From Calliphora vicina (Eukaryota > Arthropoda > Insecta > Diptera > Calliphoridae): a stretch of DNA of 64,000 nt. Positions 46,601 through 57,259 of this stretch are shown here, piece by piece (the first letter of the stretch is position 1; each line of letters begins with the position of its first letter). The notes under the pieces are model-generated. The model was not told the origin of the DNA. It made no database searches and saw only the letters and a program-made list of their open reading frames with translations. The DNA is taken from NCBI RefSeq assembly GCF_958450345.1, contig NC_088781.1, positions 113,849,431 through 113,913,430 of the forward strand, given 5' to 3'. The translations under genes and the position numbers were made by a program.

Positions 46601-49585
46601 ATATATTTTCACAAATAACGAAAACTATGTTAAAATTATCAAGTTTTTTTTTAGGTTGTCTCACATTTTGGTTCACAACTCTGGTTCCACTGAACCGATT
46701 TTGCTGATTTTCAATACCAAACTGCTTAGGAGAACAATAAACATTTTTTTTGTAAGTTTACAAATTTTGTTTGCCTATTTTGGACGTGAGCGTGTTTTAC
46801 ACAGACAGACAGACAGACGGACAGACAGACGGACATGGCTCAATCGACTTAGAATTTCATAAGGATCAATAATATATATACTTTGTTGGGTCTCAGATGA
46901 ATATTTCTCAATGTTACACACGGAATGACAAACTTATATATACCCTCATTCACCACTTATGGTGGTGGAGGGTATAAAAAGGGTATACAAATATATTTGG
47001 TCAAATTTCAAAATATTTGGTTGTGGGACTTTTATGGGAGCTATGACCTGTTATGTATTGATTGTCATAAAATATTTTAACGTGATTTTTATGGACTTAT
47101 ATGGGTGCTGTGGCCAATTGTGTACCGATATTCACAAAATTCAGTATTATGATTTTTGAATACAAATTACTGATAAGTGTACTATTTTGATTCAATATAT
47201 GGAAGCTATGACCTATTATAGTCCTAAGTATATGAGGCCTATTTTTATAGAATTTCATATAAACAACGCTATTAACAAAAGTGGACCTTATATAGGAGCT
47301 ATGCCGAATTATGGATGAATATTTAAAAAATCTTGTAGCTCGATTCTTGGATACAAATTACTGATCGGTGTAAAATTTTGGTTCAGTACAGATTTTTTTT
47401 GGATATTTGTGCAGGTTAATGTGTTTTCCTGAAAAGGTTCTTATATGGAGGCTATGACCAATAATGGGCCTACCATCATAAAATTTGGTACATCGATTTT
47501 TGTATATATTGAATAAATTTGTTTCGAATTTCAACCTGATAACTATATTTGTAACAAATTTATGAGGATTTTAGTGAGTTTCGGGAGTGGACCTTATATG
47601 AGAGCTATAGTTAAATATGGACCGATATTCAACAAATTCAGAAGTATGATTACTGGATACAAATTACTGACCTGTGCGTTATTTCATTTTGATATCGATA
47701 TGTTTTAAATATTTTTTAAGGTTAATATCTTTTTCGAAAATGGGCCTTATAGTGGAGCTATGACCAATTATCGGCCAATCTACATATAATTTAGTACAGT
47801 GATTTCTATGTATATGAGTACTATTTTTGTCGAATTTTAGCATGATAAAGATATTTATAAGAGATTTATGAGTACTTAACTGATTTTTGGAAGTGGACCT
47901 TATATGGGAGCTATGGTCAAATATGGACCGATTTTCACAAAATCCTGTAGTATGATTTCTAAGTATAAATTATGGATCTATGTAAAATTTTGTTTTGATA
48001 TTGATATTTTTTAGATATTTATGTAGGTTAATGTGTTTTTTGGAAGTGGTCCTTATATGGGAGCTATAACCAATTATGGGCCGATCTTCATAGAATTAGG
48101 TACAGCGATTTTGGTATATATGGGGACTATTTATGGCGAATTTCAACTTAATAGCGATATTTATAAGACGTTTATGCTAATTTAAGTGATTTTCGGAAAT
48201 GAACTTTATATGGGGGCTACGGTCAAATGTGGGCCGATCCACAAAAAATTTGGGGTTGTAATTTTTTTAAGCACGAAACTTATTTTTCCTGAATTTTGTG
48301 TGGATACTGCAATTTTGTAGGCATTTACAGACCATATAACCATATTTCGGGAAGAAATTTGTATGGGGGCTAGGAGAAATCATGGACCGATTCTTATAAT
48401 TTTCGCCAGAGTTAGTCCCTTTAACATAAAAATAACGTGTGTACAATTTTATGGTATTATCTGCAATATATTTTCACAAATAACGAAAACTATGTTAAAA
48501 TTATCAAGTTTTTTTTTAGGTTGTCTCACATTTTGGTTCACAACTCTGGTTCCACTGAACCGATTTTGCTGATTTTCAATACCAAACTGCTTAGGAGAAC
48601 AATAAACATTTTTTTTGTAAGTTTACAAATTTTGTTTGCCTATTTTGGACGTGAGCGTGTTTTACACAGACAGACAGACAGACAGACGGACAGACAGACG
48701 GACATGGCTCAATCGACTTAGAATTTCATAAGGATCAATAATATATATACTTTGTTGGGTCTCAGATGAATATTTCTCAATGTTACACACGGAATGACAA
48801 ACTTATATATACCCTCATTCACCACTTATGGTGGTGGAGGGTATAAAAATAGTAAATAAAATACTCAGCATCTCTTTGATTAACTCTCTTTACAAAATGT
48901 ACAACAATAAATTGCTTGATGTGGCTTCTTATTTATTTTTGTTGCTTTTTAAGTATGTAATCAGAAATTATCATGTTTCAAAAAATTAAACAAACAACTT
49001 CATTTTAATTCTTATTCTTATTTTAGATCTTCTAATAAGACTTTAAATAGGTCTTTCATGGTAGACGTTCTATAAAACTTTAAAATGCACGACTTTTCAT
49101 AGGCCGTCCTTTAATGCCTAATTTCTAATGCTTTTTTTCTCTTTTAGGCACTTTATTATGCCTTCTCATGTAGCTCTTCCATAAGACTTTGCAGTAGTCC
49201 TACCTTTCTAGGCATTACATATGTCATTCCTCTACAGGCCTTTCATTAGATCAGTAATAACAGGTTTTTGTACAGGCATAAGACCATATAGCAGCCCTAC
49301 AAATAGCACTTCCAAAGTAGACCTTCTAATAGCCCTTCCAAAGTAGATCTTCTAATAGCTCTTCCCAATTAGGCCTTCTAGAAGCCCTTGCAAAGTAGGC
49401 CTTCTAGTAGCCCTTCCTAAGTAGGCCTTCTCTCAGCCCTCTAACAGCAGCGAGTGTGCAAGGCCTTGGCTCGCAATGACACGTCGTGTAAAATTTAAAT
49501 GATTTTGCAATGCGGCTAGAAGTCCTTGTGTCTGCAAAAGAAGGCTTTTAGGAAGGCCTCTTTACTGCATCTTTTTCCCGCTGGG
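40676..49585. mobile_element. CCCAGCGGG-ended element A (interrupted by the tandem array)
   Basis: Tips CCCAGCGGGAAAAA (40676) and TTTTTCCCGCTGGG (ending 49585). Its own sequence is 40676-40815 plus about 48850-49585, roughly 876 bp, rich in AGGCCTTCTAA-type repeats (49290-49440). The left 140 bp and right parts are mirrored almost exactly by element B at 49614-50074. No coding sequence. The flanks (ATAT, ATGA) give no clear duplication, so the superfamily is open. Confidence 0.75.
40816..48850 (+). repeat. 8-kb tandem array: two heads and four 1.87-kb bodies
   Basis: Two 281-bp heads (40816-41096 and 41097-41381), starting ACAAGTAAGAGTACTATATT, precede four bodies: 41382-43246 (1865 bp), 43247-45115 (1869), 45116-46980 (1865) and 46981-48850 (about 1869). 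Each body starts GGGTATACAAATATATTTGG. It ends with a GACA/GACGGACA tract, a TATATACTTTGTTGGGTCTC core, and a hairpin CACCACTTATGGTGGTGGAG before GGTATAAAA. A single head plus single body occurs at 59413-61486, so the unit is a DINE/Helentron-like element amplified in tandem. Bodies 1 and 3 share one state, and 2 and 4 another, at a 4-bp indel and one G/T site. Open frames of about 66-96 residues recur in each body but match no family I know. Confidence 0.93.
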
Positions 49586-49613
49586 ATGAAAAATACAAAC
49601 TGAATTATCTATA

Positions 49614-50074
49614 CCCAGCGGGAAAAAGATGCAGTAAAGAGGCCTTCCTAAAGGCCTTCTTTTGCAGACACAAGGACTTCTAGCCGCATTGCAAAATCAT
49701 TTAAATTTTACACGGCGTGTCATTGCGAGCCAAGGCCTTGCACACTCGCTGCTGTTAGAGGGCTGAGAGAAGGCCTACTTAGGAAGGGCTACTAGAAGGC
49801 CACTAGAAGGCAACAAAAATAAATAAGAAGCGACATCAAGCAATTTATTGTTGTAAATTTTGTAAAGAGAGTTAATCAAAGAGATGCAGAGTATTTTATT
49901 TTTTGATGTAGACTATTTTTATTTAACCACTTGTTATTAGAAGGGGATTCATAGGCCTTCTTGAACACCTTCTAAGAGCAGGCAGTGTGGAATTAGTATC
50001 GGATCTTTTAGAATGTGTAAGTATGCCTTTTAGAAGGCCTACAAACTGAAGTCCTATAATTTTTTCCCGCTGGG
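49614..50074. mobile_element. CCCAGCGGG-ended element B, inverted relative to A
   Basis: Tips CCCAGCGGG and CCCGCTGGG with TATA on both sides (49610-49613, 50075-50078), suggesting a 4-bp duplication. It is the reverse complement of element A lacking an internal stretch of about 400 bp. It preserves the uninterrupted version of the site where the array entered A (about 49905-49930). A 28-bp spacer separates A from B, so the two can form a large hairpin. Confidence 0.8.
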
Positions 50075-50103
50075 TATAAATATATTTATAAACGTCTTTG
50101 TAA

Positions 50104-50327
50104 GTTTGTTTGTTTGTTTGTTTGTTTGTTTGTTTGTTTGTTTGTTTGTTTGTTTGTTTGTTTGTTTGTTTGTTTGTTTGTTTGTTTGTTTGTTTGTTTG
50201 TTTGTTTGTTTGTTTGTTTGTTTGTTTGTTTGTTTGTTTGTTTGTTTGTTTGTTTGTTTGTTTGTTTGTTTGTTTGTTTGTTTGTTTGTTTGTTTGTTTG
50301 TTTGTTTGTTTGTTTGTTGGTTTGTTT
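50104..50327. repeat. (GTTT)n microsatellite, about 56 units
   Basis: An almost perfect TTTG run of about 224 bp, with a single GTTG variant near its right end. It lies next to the Helitron-like repeat, whose relatives begin with only two or so TTTG units (GTTTGTGTTTG at 40022), so it probably grew from that seed. The long open frames on both strands are artefacts. Confidence 0.97.
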
Positions 50328-51709
50328 CGGTTCATCACGCCTAAACGGCTGAACCGATTTTATTTAAATTTGAAACATAGATAGATCCTTACTTGGAAGC
50401 GTCAATAGGCTATATCTTTTTTTAATACTTGGACCAAAAAGAGATTTAAAGGGGGAAAACCGGTAAAATTGGTACCTTTAGTTCTTAAACAATCAAGAGT
50501 AAACGGCTGCACCGATTTGATTGAAATTTGGAACATAGATATTCTATTACTTGGAAGCAATAATAGACTATATAGTTTTTCTTAACTTGGACCACAAAGG
50601 GACAAAAGAGGGCAAAATTTGTACCACCCATAGAAAGTAAATACTTATTTTCGAATATCTGCAGAACTTAAATTGAGAGTATCTTCAAAACTTTACACGA
50701 ATCAACTTCGTATCACTGTTTGAAGTTTAACTAAAAATGGGACGGATCGGAACAGGGGGTGTGACACCTCCCATACAAAGTAAATAGTTATTTTCAAATA
50801 TATGGTGAACTATAATTGTGGAAGTCTTGAAATTTAGTCCCTTATCTTTTTACATGGTTTGGCTGAAAATGGGCGGTATTAAATTAGTGGGCGTGACACC
50901 TACCATACAAAGTAAATAGTTATTTTCGAATATCTGGAGAACTGTAAATGTGAAAGGCTTCAAACTTCATATGAGTTAATTTCTTATCAGTGCAAGAAGT
51001 TAATAAAAAAATGGGAAGGATCGGAACTCGGGGTGAGTCACCTCACATACAAGGTAATTAGTTATTTCTAAATATCTTGAGATCTAAAATTACTAGATTC
51101 TTCCAACTTTATCCGAATAGCTCTCTTATCATTTTACATAGAATAGCTGAAAATGGGCTGGAGTGGATAAGTGGGCGTGTAACTTCCCATGCAAAGTATA
51201 TAGTATTTTCAAATATCTGCGGAACTATTATTGCGACAGGCTTCAAACTTTATACGAATCAATTTCTTACCAGTACATGAAGTTTATCCAAAATTGGGAC
51301 GGATGGGAACAAGGGGTGTGACACCCCTTCTTAATTTCTGGAATAACAGGACACTGGCATCAACGTAATTTACACAAAGTTTAAAGACTCTTACAATTAG
51401 ATTCACTTGATATTCAAATATTTATATATTTTATCTACAATGGTAACAAAATAACTCATTTGAAGTATTAATTTAACTATTATAATAAATAGCTTTCATA
51501 TCATTATAAGGAGTCTGACTTAAAAAAAGCTTCAAGATTTTTTAAAATCACAGGATATTTTTGATACCTTCAACGGCATAGTACGCAATTAATCACAATC
51601 AAGAAATTCCGGTATTAATTATATTAATTTATTTGCTTATAAAATCTTTTCACATTTTTTTATTTTACTTCGACAGGGGTAGCGAAGCGCACCGGGTCAA
51701 GCTAGTAAA
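50328..51709 (+). mobile_element. Helitron-like repeat with internal 140-bp subrepeats
   Basis: It opens with AACGGCTGAACCGATTTTAT and closes AGCGAAGCGCACCGGGTCAA followed by GCTAGT at 51704-51709. A GC-rich hairpin shortly before a CTAG end is the usual 3' tip of Helitrons. Inside, AGTAAATAGTTATTTTCGAA and the preceding GGGTGTGACACCT-type phrase recur about every 140 bp between 50630 and 51320. No replicase-helicase coding is present, so the copy is non-autonomous. Confidence 0.55.
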
Positions 51710-52470
51710 CTTATATATGCCCTTACCACTCACGGTGAAGAGTAAACAAATATTAATTTTTGTATGCAAATATTAAATAATTCTTATTATATAAACCTAT
51801 TTTACAACATTAATTGTTCAAATATGTGAATTCTTTATTGGATTGTTAGTTTTTTTTATTAAAAAACTGACAAATTTCACAAAAAATTAGTAATTTTTTT
51901 TTCCGATTTTTTGACGATTTCAAAAATATTTTGCCGATTTTGACGATTTTTTAGTCCAATTTTGACGATTTTATACCAAAATTATCTGGCAAGAGTGGTC
52001 GTAAAGTATATTTCACACCGCTAGGTCATTAGGTTTTTCCTAACCAGAAAATTGGTTTAAAATGTTTGCCAAAAACTTTTATCGCATTTTTTTTTGGCAT
52101 CAAAAATTTTTGTATTTTTTGATGAGCAATATCAAAATCTTTCAACAAGAACGATACGGCATGTAAATTTACTGTATATTCAATCTTTTGGTACAATCAC
52201 TGTAAACTTATCATTTGACTATGTTGTATATTTTCGTAAATGACAATTGTCATAGATGGGATTTGCATTAAAAATAGTTGGAAAAAGTTCCATATAAAAA
52301 ATTTCGTACAACAAAATATAAACAACATCAAAATTTCAATGTTCATCAACTTCAGTGGACTGCACTGCTGAAGTCTCAGCTAAAAGTTAAAAAAAAATCA
52401 GCTGCTCCTACCTGCTCCTTTCCGAAAAAACACAGTAAAAACTATAAAGTGATAAAGTAAAAAACATGAA
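51710..52470. other. No firm feature; possible start of the following remnant
   Basis: An ATG-initiated frame at 52278-52460 (MEKVPYKKFRTTKYKQHQNF) lies just upstream of the two-exon remnant in another frame and might be its decayed 5' region. TTTTTGACGATTT repeats occur at 51910-51975. Confidence 0.3.
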
Positions 52471-52807
52471 TTTTCTGGCTGGTACTACATGCCAGTAACT
52501 GTGCATAAGATTCTGGTGCATGGTAGCAAAATTATAGCAGAAGCTATTCTGCCAATAGGTTTTTCTCTATCTAAAGGCCCTTATTCAATGATTTGATTTT
52601 TATTTTTTACATTTTAATTCATTATTTGCATCAGGTATGCTGTCCGAGGAAGCTCAGGATGAGAGGAATAAAGACTATAGAGCCTATAGAGTACATAATT
52701 CGCGAAGAATTGGACGTGTAGCCACAAATGAAGACGTAATTCATAATCTTTTATTGTCAGCAGATCCATTTATAAATAGATTTCGGTCAAAGCTGCAAAA
52801 AAATTAG
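52470..52807 (+). pseudogene. Two-exon remnant of an unnamed repeat-associated protein
   Basis: One frame reads WYYMPVTVHKILVHGSKIIA, EAILPIG up to 52558. A 76-bp intron (52559-52634, GTTTTTC...CATCAG) follows, and then MLSEEAQDERNKDYRAYRVH, NSRRIGRVATNEDVIHNLLL and SADPFINRFRSKLQKN to a stop at 52805-52807. The splice rejoins PIG-MLSEEAQ in phase. I recall a protein family with HKILVHG and SEEAQEARNKD motifs scattered through insect and cnidarian genomes, of unknown function, but cannot name it. The upstream part is not recognisable, so this is treated as a fragment. Confidence 0.6.
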
Positions 52808-52829
52808 CGTATGATAATGATGTTAAAAA

Positions 52830-53180
52830 ATTATTAAAAGTGGGCGGATCATTTTGAGTTTTCTATTTTTTCTTGATTTAAACAAAAAATGCCCATGTGC
52901 CAAGTTTCATTGTCCTTCGACAACTTCTTCTATTTTTAGCCGCTCGTTCTATGAATTTCAACCAATGTGCGTCATTAGGATGTACCTATCCTGAAAAATG
53001 TTTCCTATTTTTTTGGCAAAAATATTTTCTTAGTATTTCTCTTCATTTGTTATCAAAAAATAACTATAATGCCAAATTTTCACCCTACTACCCCTACCCA
53101 CCCAGTTTGTTTATCATAATTTCTGTATTTTGGTGTTAACAATTTGTATGTCAAAACAACGTTTGCCGGGTCAGCTAGTA
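52830..53180 (+). mobile_element. Helitron-like 3' fragment
   Basis: The stretch has the phrase CATGTGCCAAGTTTCATTGT and ends TTTGCCGGGTCAGCTAGTAG at 53161-53180, resembling the GGGTCAAGCTAGT end at 51709. Only the tip is persuasive. Confidence 0.45.
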
Positions 53181-53259
53181 GTTGTATAGTATTTATTTAT
53201 AGAAAAATTTGTGTGGATATCTATGATCGATAAGCTATATTAAATAATGGACAGTTTAT

Positions 53260-54163
53260 TACCAGTTTCAATAGTATTCGCCCTTACCAAAGATAATACA
53301 AAATTTTATCGAAATATCATGAACATTTAACGGCAGTTTAAAAAATTTGACTTTTGACCTTCACGATTTAAGGTTTAACGTTTCGTTTAGTAACACTTTC
53401 AGAGTATATTTAGAATTATCTGGACTATAATATTCTGAATAGGTTTTACTTAAAATTTATAACAGTAGGGAATTTTGGCCAAAAAATTGCCAAATATTTG
53501 GTTTTTCTCGAAAATTTAAAAATTTAATTCGGAGGTACGGAAAAACTATAAGAGATATTTTCATATTTTTATTCCCTATTATGATCTTAATAAATCCCAA
53601 TGAGATGATTTTTTCTGAAATTTTTTTTAACAAAATTTTTAAAAATTTGAAAATGTGATTTTTGAAACTGCCGTTAAATAAATGTTATTTTTTGGACATA
53701 CCTGCGCATAGGTTGATGGAATCCTACGAAGACAAAAACTCATATACTAGTAAATATGTATATATTTTAAGTAAAAATGAGCTTTTATATTAATATTTAT
53801 CAAAATATGTTAATTTTGTTCCTACATTTCTTGTTCTACTTAGTTGCCTGAGACACGTTAATGGCCTGGCGAATTTTTAATAACTTTAAAATTTTTTGAC
53901 CAATTTGTGTTTTTTATGTCTCATTAGAACGACAATTATGTACAAATTTCTACTCTTTTAAATTAAATTGCAAAAGTAATTTTTTAATGGCAAAATTTTT
54001 ACAAAAACTGAAAAATAAATGCATTTTTTCCCCTTGTAAATGCATCACAAAACTTCAGAGGGCTTTCCTAAAATTTTTTCAGGATGATTTTTTTACAAAT
54101 GTTCACCAAACTGGGGGGTGAGATTGGCCAAAATCCAACTTTCGTTAATTAAGGGCCACCCTA
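53260..54163. mobile_element. Foldback hAT-like repeat arm
   Basis: Partial copy of the family at 6435-8285 and 1-2083: part of the centre (CCTTCACGATTTAAGG near 53360), then one arm through GCCTGAGACACGTTAATGGC (53844) to the end GGGCCACCCTA at 54163. It gives the uninterrupted form (53495-53515) of the site entered by the DD37E element. The opposite arm is absent. Confidence 0.75.
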
Positions 54164-54596
54164 ATATATATCTAGTATATATTCGCAGTATATATAGTAT
54201 ATACATATCTATATATTATCTAGTATATATTCGAATTTGAAAATTAAATTTTCAACATTTTTACCCACCCTACTCCAATTTTTTGATTATAGCGGGTCCA
54301 AATCTTTAACGATTTTCTTGGATTAACAAAAAGTATGTGTTTAAAATAAAAAATTTATTTAAAAAAAATACTGAGTCGTATTTTTTATGTAAAATTCAAC
54401 ATTATGGAAAATCGCATGGTCAAAAAATCCCATTTTCATTTCCAATAGAAAAATCTATATATGTATGTAACTTTAAAATTTCATTAACAACTTTTAATGA
54501 ATAAAACTGTTATTAGAAAAATTTGTAACTCATTAAAAACTATTAATAAATAAAACTATTAATAAACAAAATCCCCTATGCATTGATATATAACAT

Positions 54597-54700
54597 TAAG
54601 GTGGCCCATACTAAAGAAAAGTATGACTTTTCCCAGTCTCACCCCCAGTTTGTTGAATATTGGTAAAAAAATCATCCTGAAAGGTAGGAAGGTAGGACCA
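54597..54700. mobile_element. Foldback hAT-like repeat, opposite-facing end
   Basis: TAAGGTGGCCCATACT followed by CCCAGTCTCACCCCCAGTTT and AAAAAAATCATCCTGAAA is the reverse complement, with changes, of 54060-54163. It is therefore the tip of a second copy facing the first across about 430 bp. Confidence 0.65.
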
Positions 54701-55820
54701 ACAAATTTAATTTTTTTAACGGCACACAGTCTAGCAAATGCTCAATCTAGCCGGAAAAAAGTCTTTTGAAAAGACGTATCGACATGAAACTTTGTACGTT
54801 TATATATTTCATCAATATAAACAATCTGAGAAAAAAAAAATAATTTTTTTTTGAGCATGAATGTTTGTGTTTGTATGTACATTTTTTCTTTGTCGGTTTG
54901 CTTGAAGCCTATAGACGGCGAAACGGCTGGACCGATTTCATTAAAAAATTTTAAGTGGTCGAAATGCCACGCCAACCTTAAAAAAAAAATACAGCTCCTT
55001 GCTTATAATGGACATGTTAAACTCTAAATGAAATAAAAATCGTTTAGGCAAAAACTGGCAGCTAATTTTTTAAACATTAAAAAGCTACATATATATAGAT
55101 GACGGCAACATAAAAACTAAAACTTAGCTCCGATAAATTACCATTTGAAATTCTAATAGAATGTGGACATTGAACAAGAATTGCTCATTTAAAACACACA
55201 TTTACATAATTGCAATTTGTTTCTAAACAAAACATATTTTATGAAAAATTTAAACATATATTATTAAAATTTAAATTTAAATTTACTTATGCTATATTAA
55301 TTACACCAACAAATTTCTTTTTAATTGTTCTTATTATTTTTTGCCGACACATTCACATGCACTATTAAATGTCACTTGAGATATTAATTTTTTAGCAAAG
55401 AAACAATTACTTATATTTGAAGCAATATATCAATCCTAGTGCAGCTGTTTAAAGAAAACAAAATATACCGTTATATAGTATGGACACTTGTCAACATATT
55501 ACCATACAAAAAATTTGATTTTTAAATATTTATAAAAATGACTTTATTCCGGCTAAATTGAGATTTTGGACCACAGTGCGGCAATTTCAATACAGTGAAT
55601 ACACATTTATATTCTTTCAGATCAAATTGCAAAAGCAAAACCTAATATTTTTTTACGTGGCAAATTCATTAGTGAAAACTTAACATCTAGCAGAGAATTT
55701 ACAATTAGGTCCAAACTCTAAAGTTAAACTCGACCACACTGCCTCTTTGCGCTTATGAAATTTCATTCAAACCCGACTAACCAATTAGAAGTTATAATAT
55801 TTATTTCCCTCTGTTTTTCT
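54701..55820. other. Helitron-like trace then unassigned sequence
   Basis: CGAAACGGCTGGACCGATTT at 54918-54937, with TGAATGTTTGTGTTTGTATG before it, belongs to the repeat type at 39990 and 50328. From 55000 on nothing is recognised apart from a possible transposon tip ACAGTGCGGCAATTTC at 55573. Confidence 0.35.
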
Positions 55821-55829
55821 ATACTACTG

Positions 55830-56316
55830 CACGCAGAGAAAAAATATAATTGGACATGGTTACTGTAACCATTTAAATAGTGTTACAAGATTTTTAACAA
55901 TATTATAGTCACAGTAACTATTTACATGATTGTGGTAACCATAATATGGTTAATTTATGATTCACATGATTGTATCAACCATATATATGGTTACAGTAAA
56001 CAAATATATGTTTGTGGCAACCATATTTATGATGAATAGTTTTATCATAATATGTTGTTCTCGGATTATGATAAGCCTTAAGCCGAAAGCAACATAATAT
56101 GATAAGTCCTTCATCATATGAATGGTTGTCACAAACATATATTTGTTTACTGTAACCATATATATGGTTGCTACAATCATGTGAATCGTAAATTAACCAT
56201 ACTATGGTTACCGCAATCATGTAAATGGTTACTGTGACTATAATATAGTTAAAAAACTTGTAACAATATTGAAATGGTTACAGTAACCATGCCCAACTAT
56301 ATTTATTCTCTGCGTG
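55830..56316. mobile_element. 487-bp MITE with CACGCAGAG ends
   Basis: A close copy of the element at 16042, with ends CACGCAGAGAAAAAATATAA and TTCTCTGCGTG and TG on both sides (55828-55829, 56317-56318). The arms hold GGTTACTGTAACC, ACCATATATATGGT and CATAATATG palindromes. The similarity to 16042 is high enough to suggest a recent burst. Confidence 0.9.
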
Positions 56317-56787
56317 TGTGTGCTGTGTTTTGTGGCTTATTCTCATAGACCGGCGACTTAAGAAAACCTCACAAGGAAACCCTTAACGGGGTCAAATCTC
56401 ACATTCTCGGTGGCCAGTACACATAACATCCACATGAGATGAACACGTCCTCAAATTAGAATGTCCTTTATAAAAAGAGTACCGGCTTTATTTCCAACAA
56501 CTAAACCATTATTATGGGTGGTAAACATAGTGTAGTAGTAGTGAAAAATTTTAGATTCTGAAATCAATCTGCGTTTTTATATACTTAAAACAATAATTTC
56601 ATGATCAACGTTTAAACCTCCCTTTTTTTATTTATTTTTTATATTTGCGTAAATCCATGTTTTCCTAACTTTAATTAAGCATTTATATTAAGCACTTCAT
56701 TTGTGTTTTTCTAAATAATTTTTACTTTTTTATAACAAAATCAATTGTAGTTTTTTATTTGTTTGTTTATTCAACCAATTTCGTTTA

Positions 56788-57256
56788 TATACCCTTCACC
56801 ATGAGTGGCAAGTTTGGCATTCCATTTGTAATTTCAGTTTTCATTTGCAATCCCATAATCTCATATTCTGGATTTGTCTGTTGAAATCAGCTTTCCAAAG
56901 ATCCAAAATGATTCATATGAGGTGCCGCAGAACAAAAGGTACTTTTTTGAAAATTTAAAAATTTTGCGAAATTGAGGTTGTCTAGAATATTTCAATCCAA
57001 ATATTATAAAAATACCAAAAAATCAATTTGTAAAAAAATTCGAAAAATTGCCTTTTGTTCTGTGGATCCTCATATCTATTATAGTCCAATTTAGTTTGCT
57101 ATTTAAAATCGAGAAAATCTGCCCACAAATGGCTAAAATATTAGCCAAACCTAATTTTGTTCACCAAAAATAGTTTTTAATATTTATCATAAAGTATTCT
57201 TTTGTGAAGGGTATATAAGATTCGGCACATCCGAATATAGCGCTCATACTTGTTTT
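56788..57256 (-). mobile_element. DINE-1/mini-me-like repeat, short copy
   Basis: It opens ATATACCCTTCACCATGAGT and closes GTGAAGGGTATATAAGATTC, GGCACATCCGAATATAGCGC and TACTTGTTTT. The microsatellite has been lost and the core is eroded (CTCATATTCTGGATTTGTCTG). Same orientation as 20105 and 31733. Confidence 0.75.
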
Positions 57257-57259
57257 CTC

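Noticed and set aside
40816..48850. CRISPR-like regular array
   Set aside because: Repeat units are 1.87 kb and contiguous without short spacers, and the sequence is eukaryotic.
42764..49000. Recurring 66-96-residue frames in every array body
   Set aside because: They recur because the DNA unit recurs. They overlap each other in different frames, end in the GACA tract and match no known protein. One frame stays open in the diverged copy at 61094, but a single comparison is too weak to claim coding.
50054..50384. Open frames of (NKQT)n / (FVCL)n type in four frames
   Set aside because: Artefacts of the (GTTT)n microsatellite.
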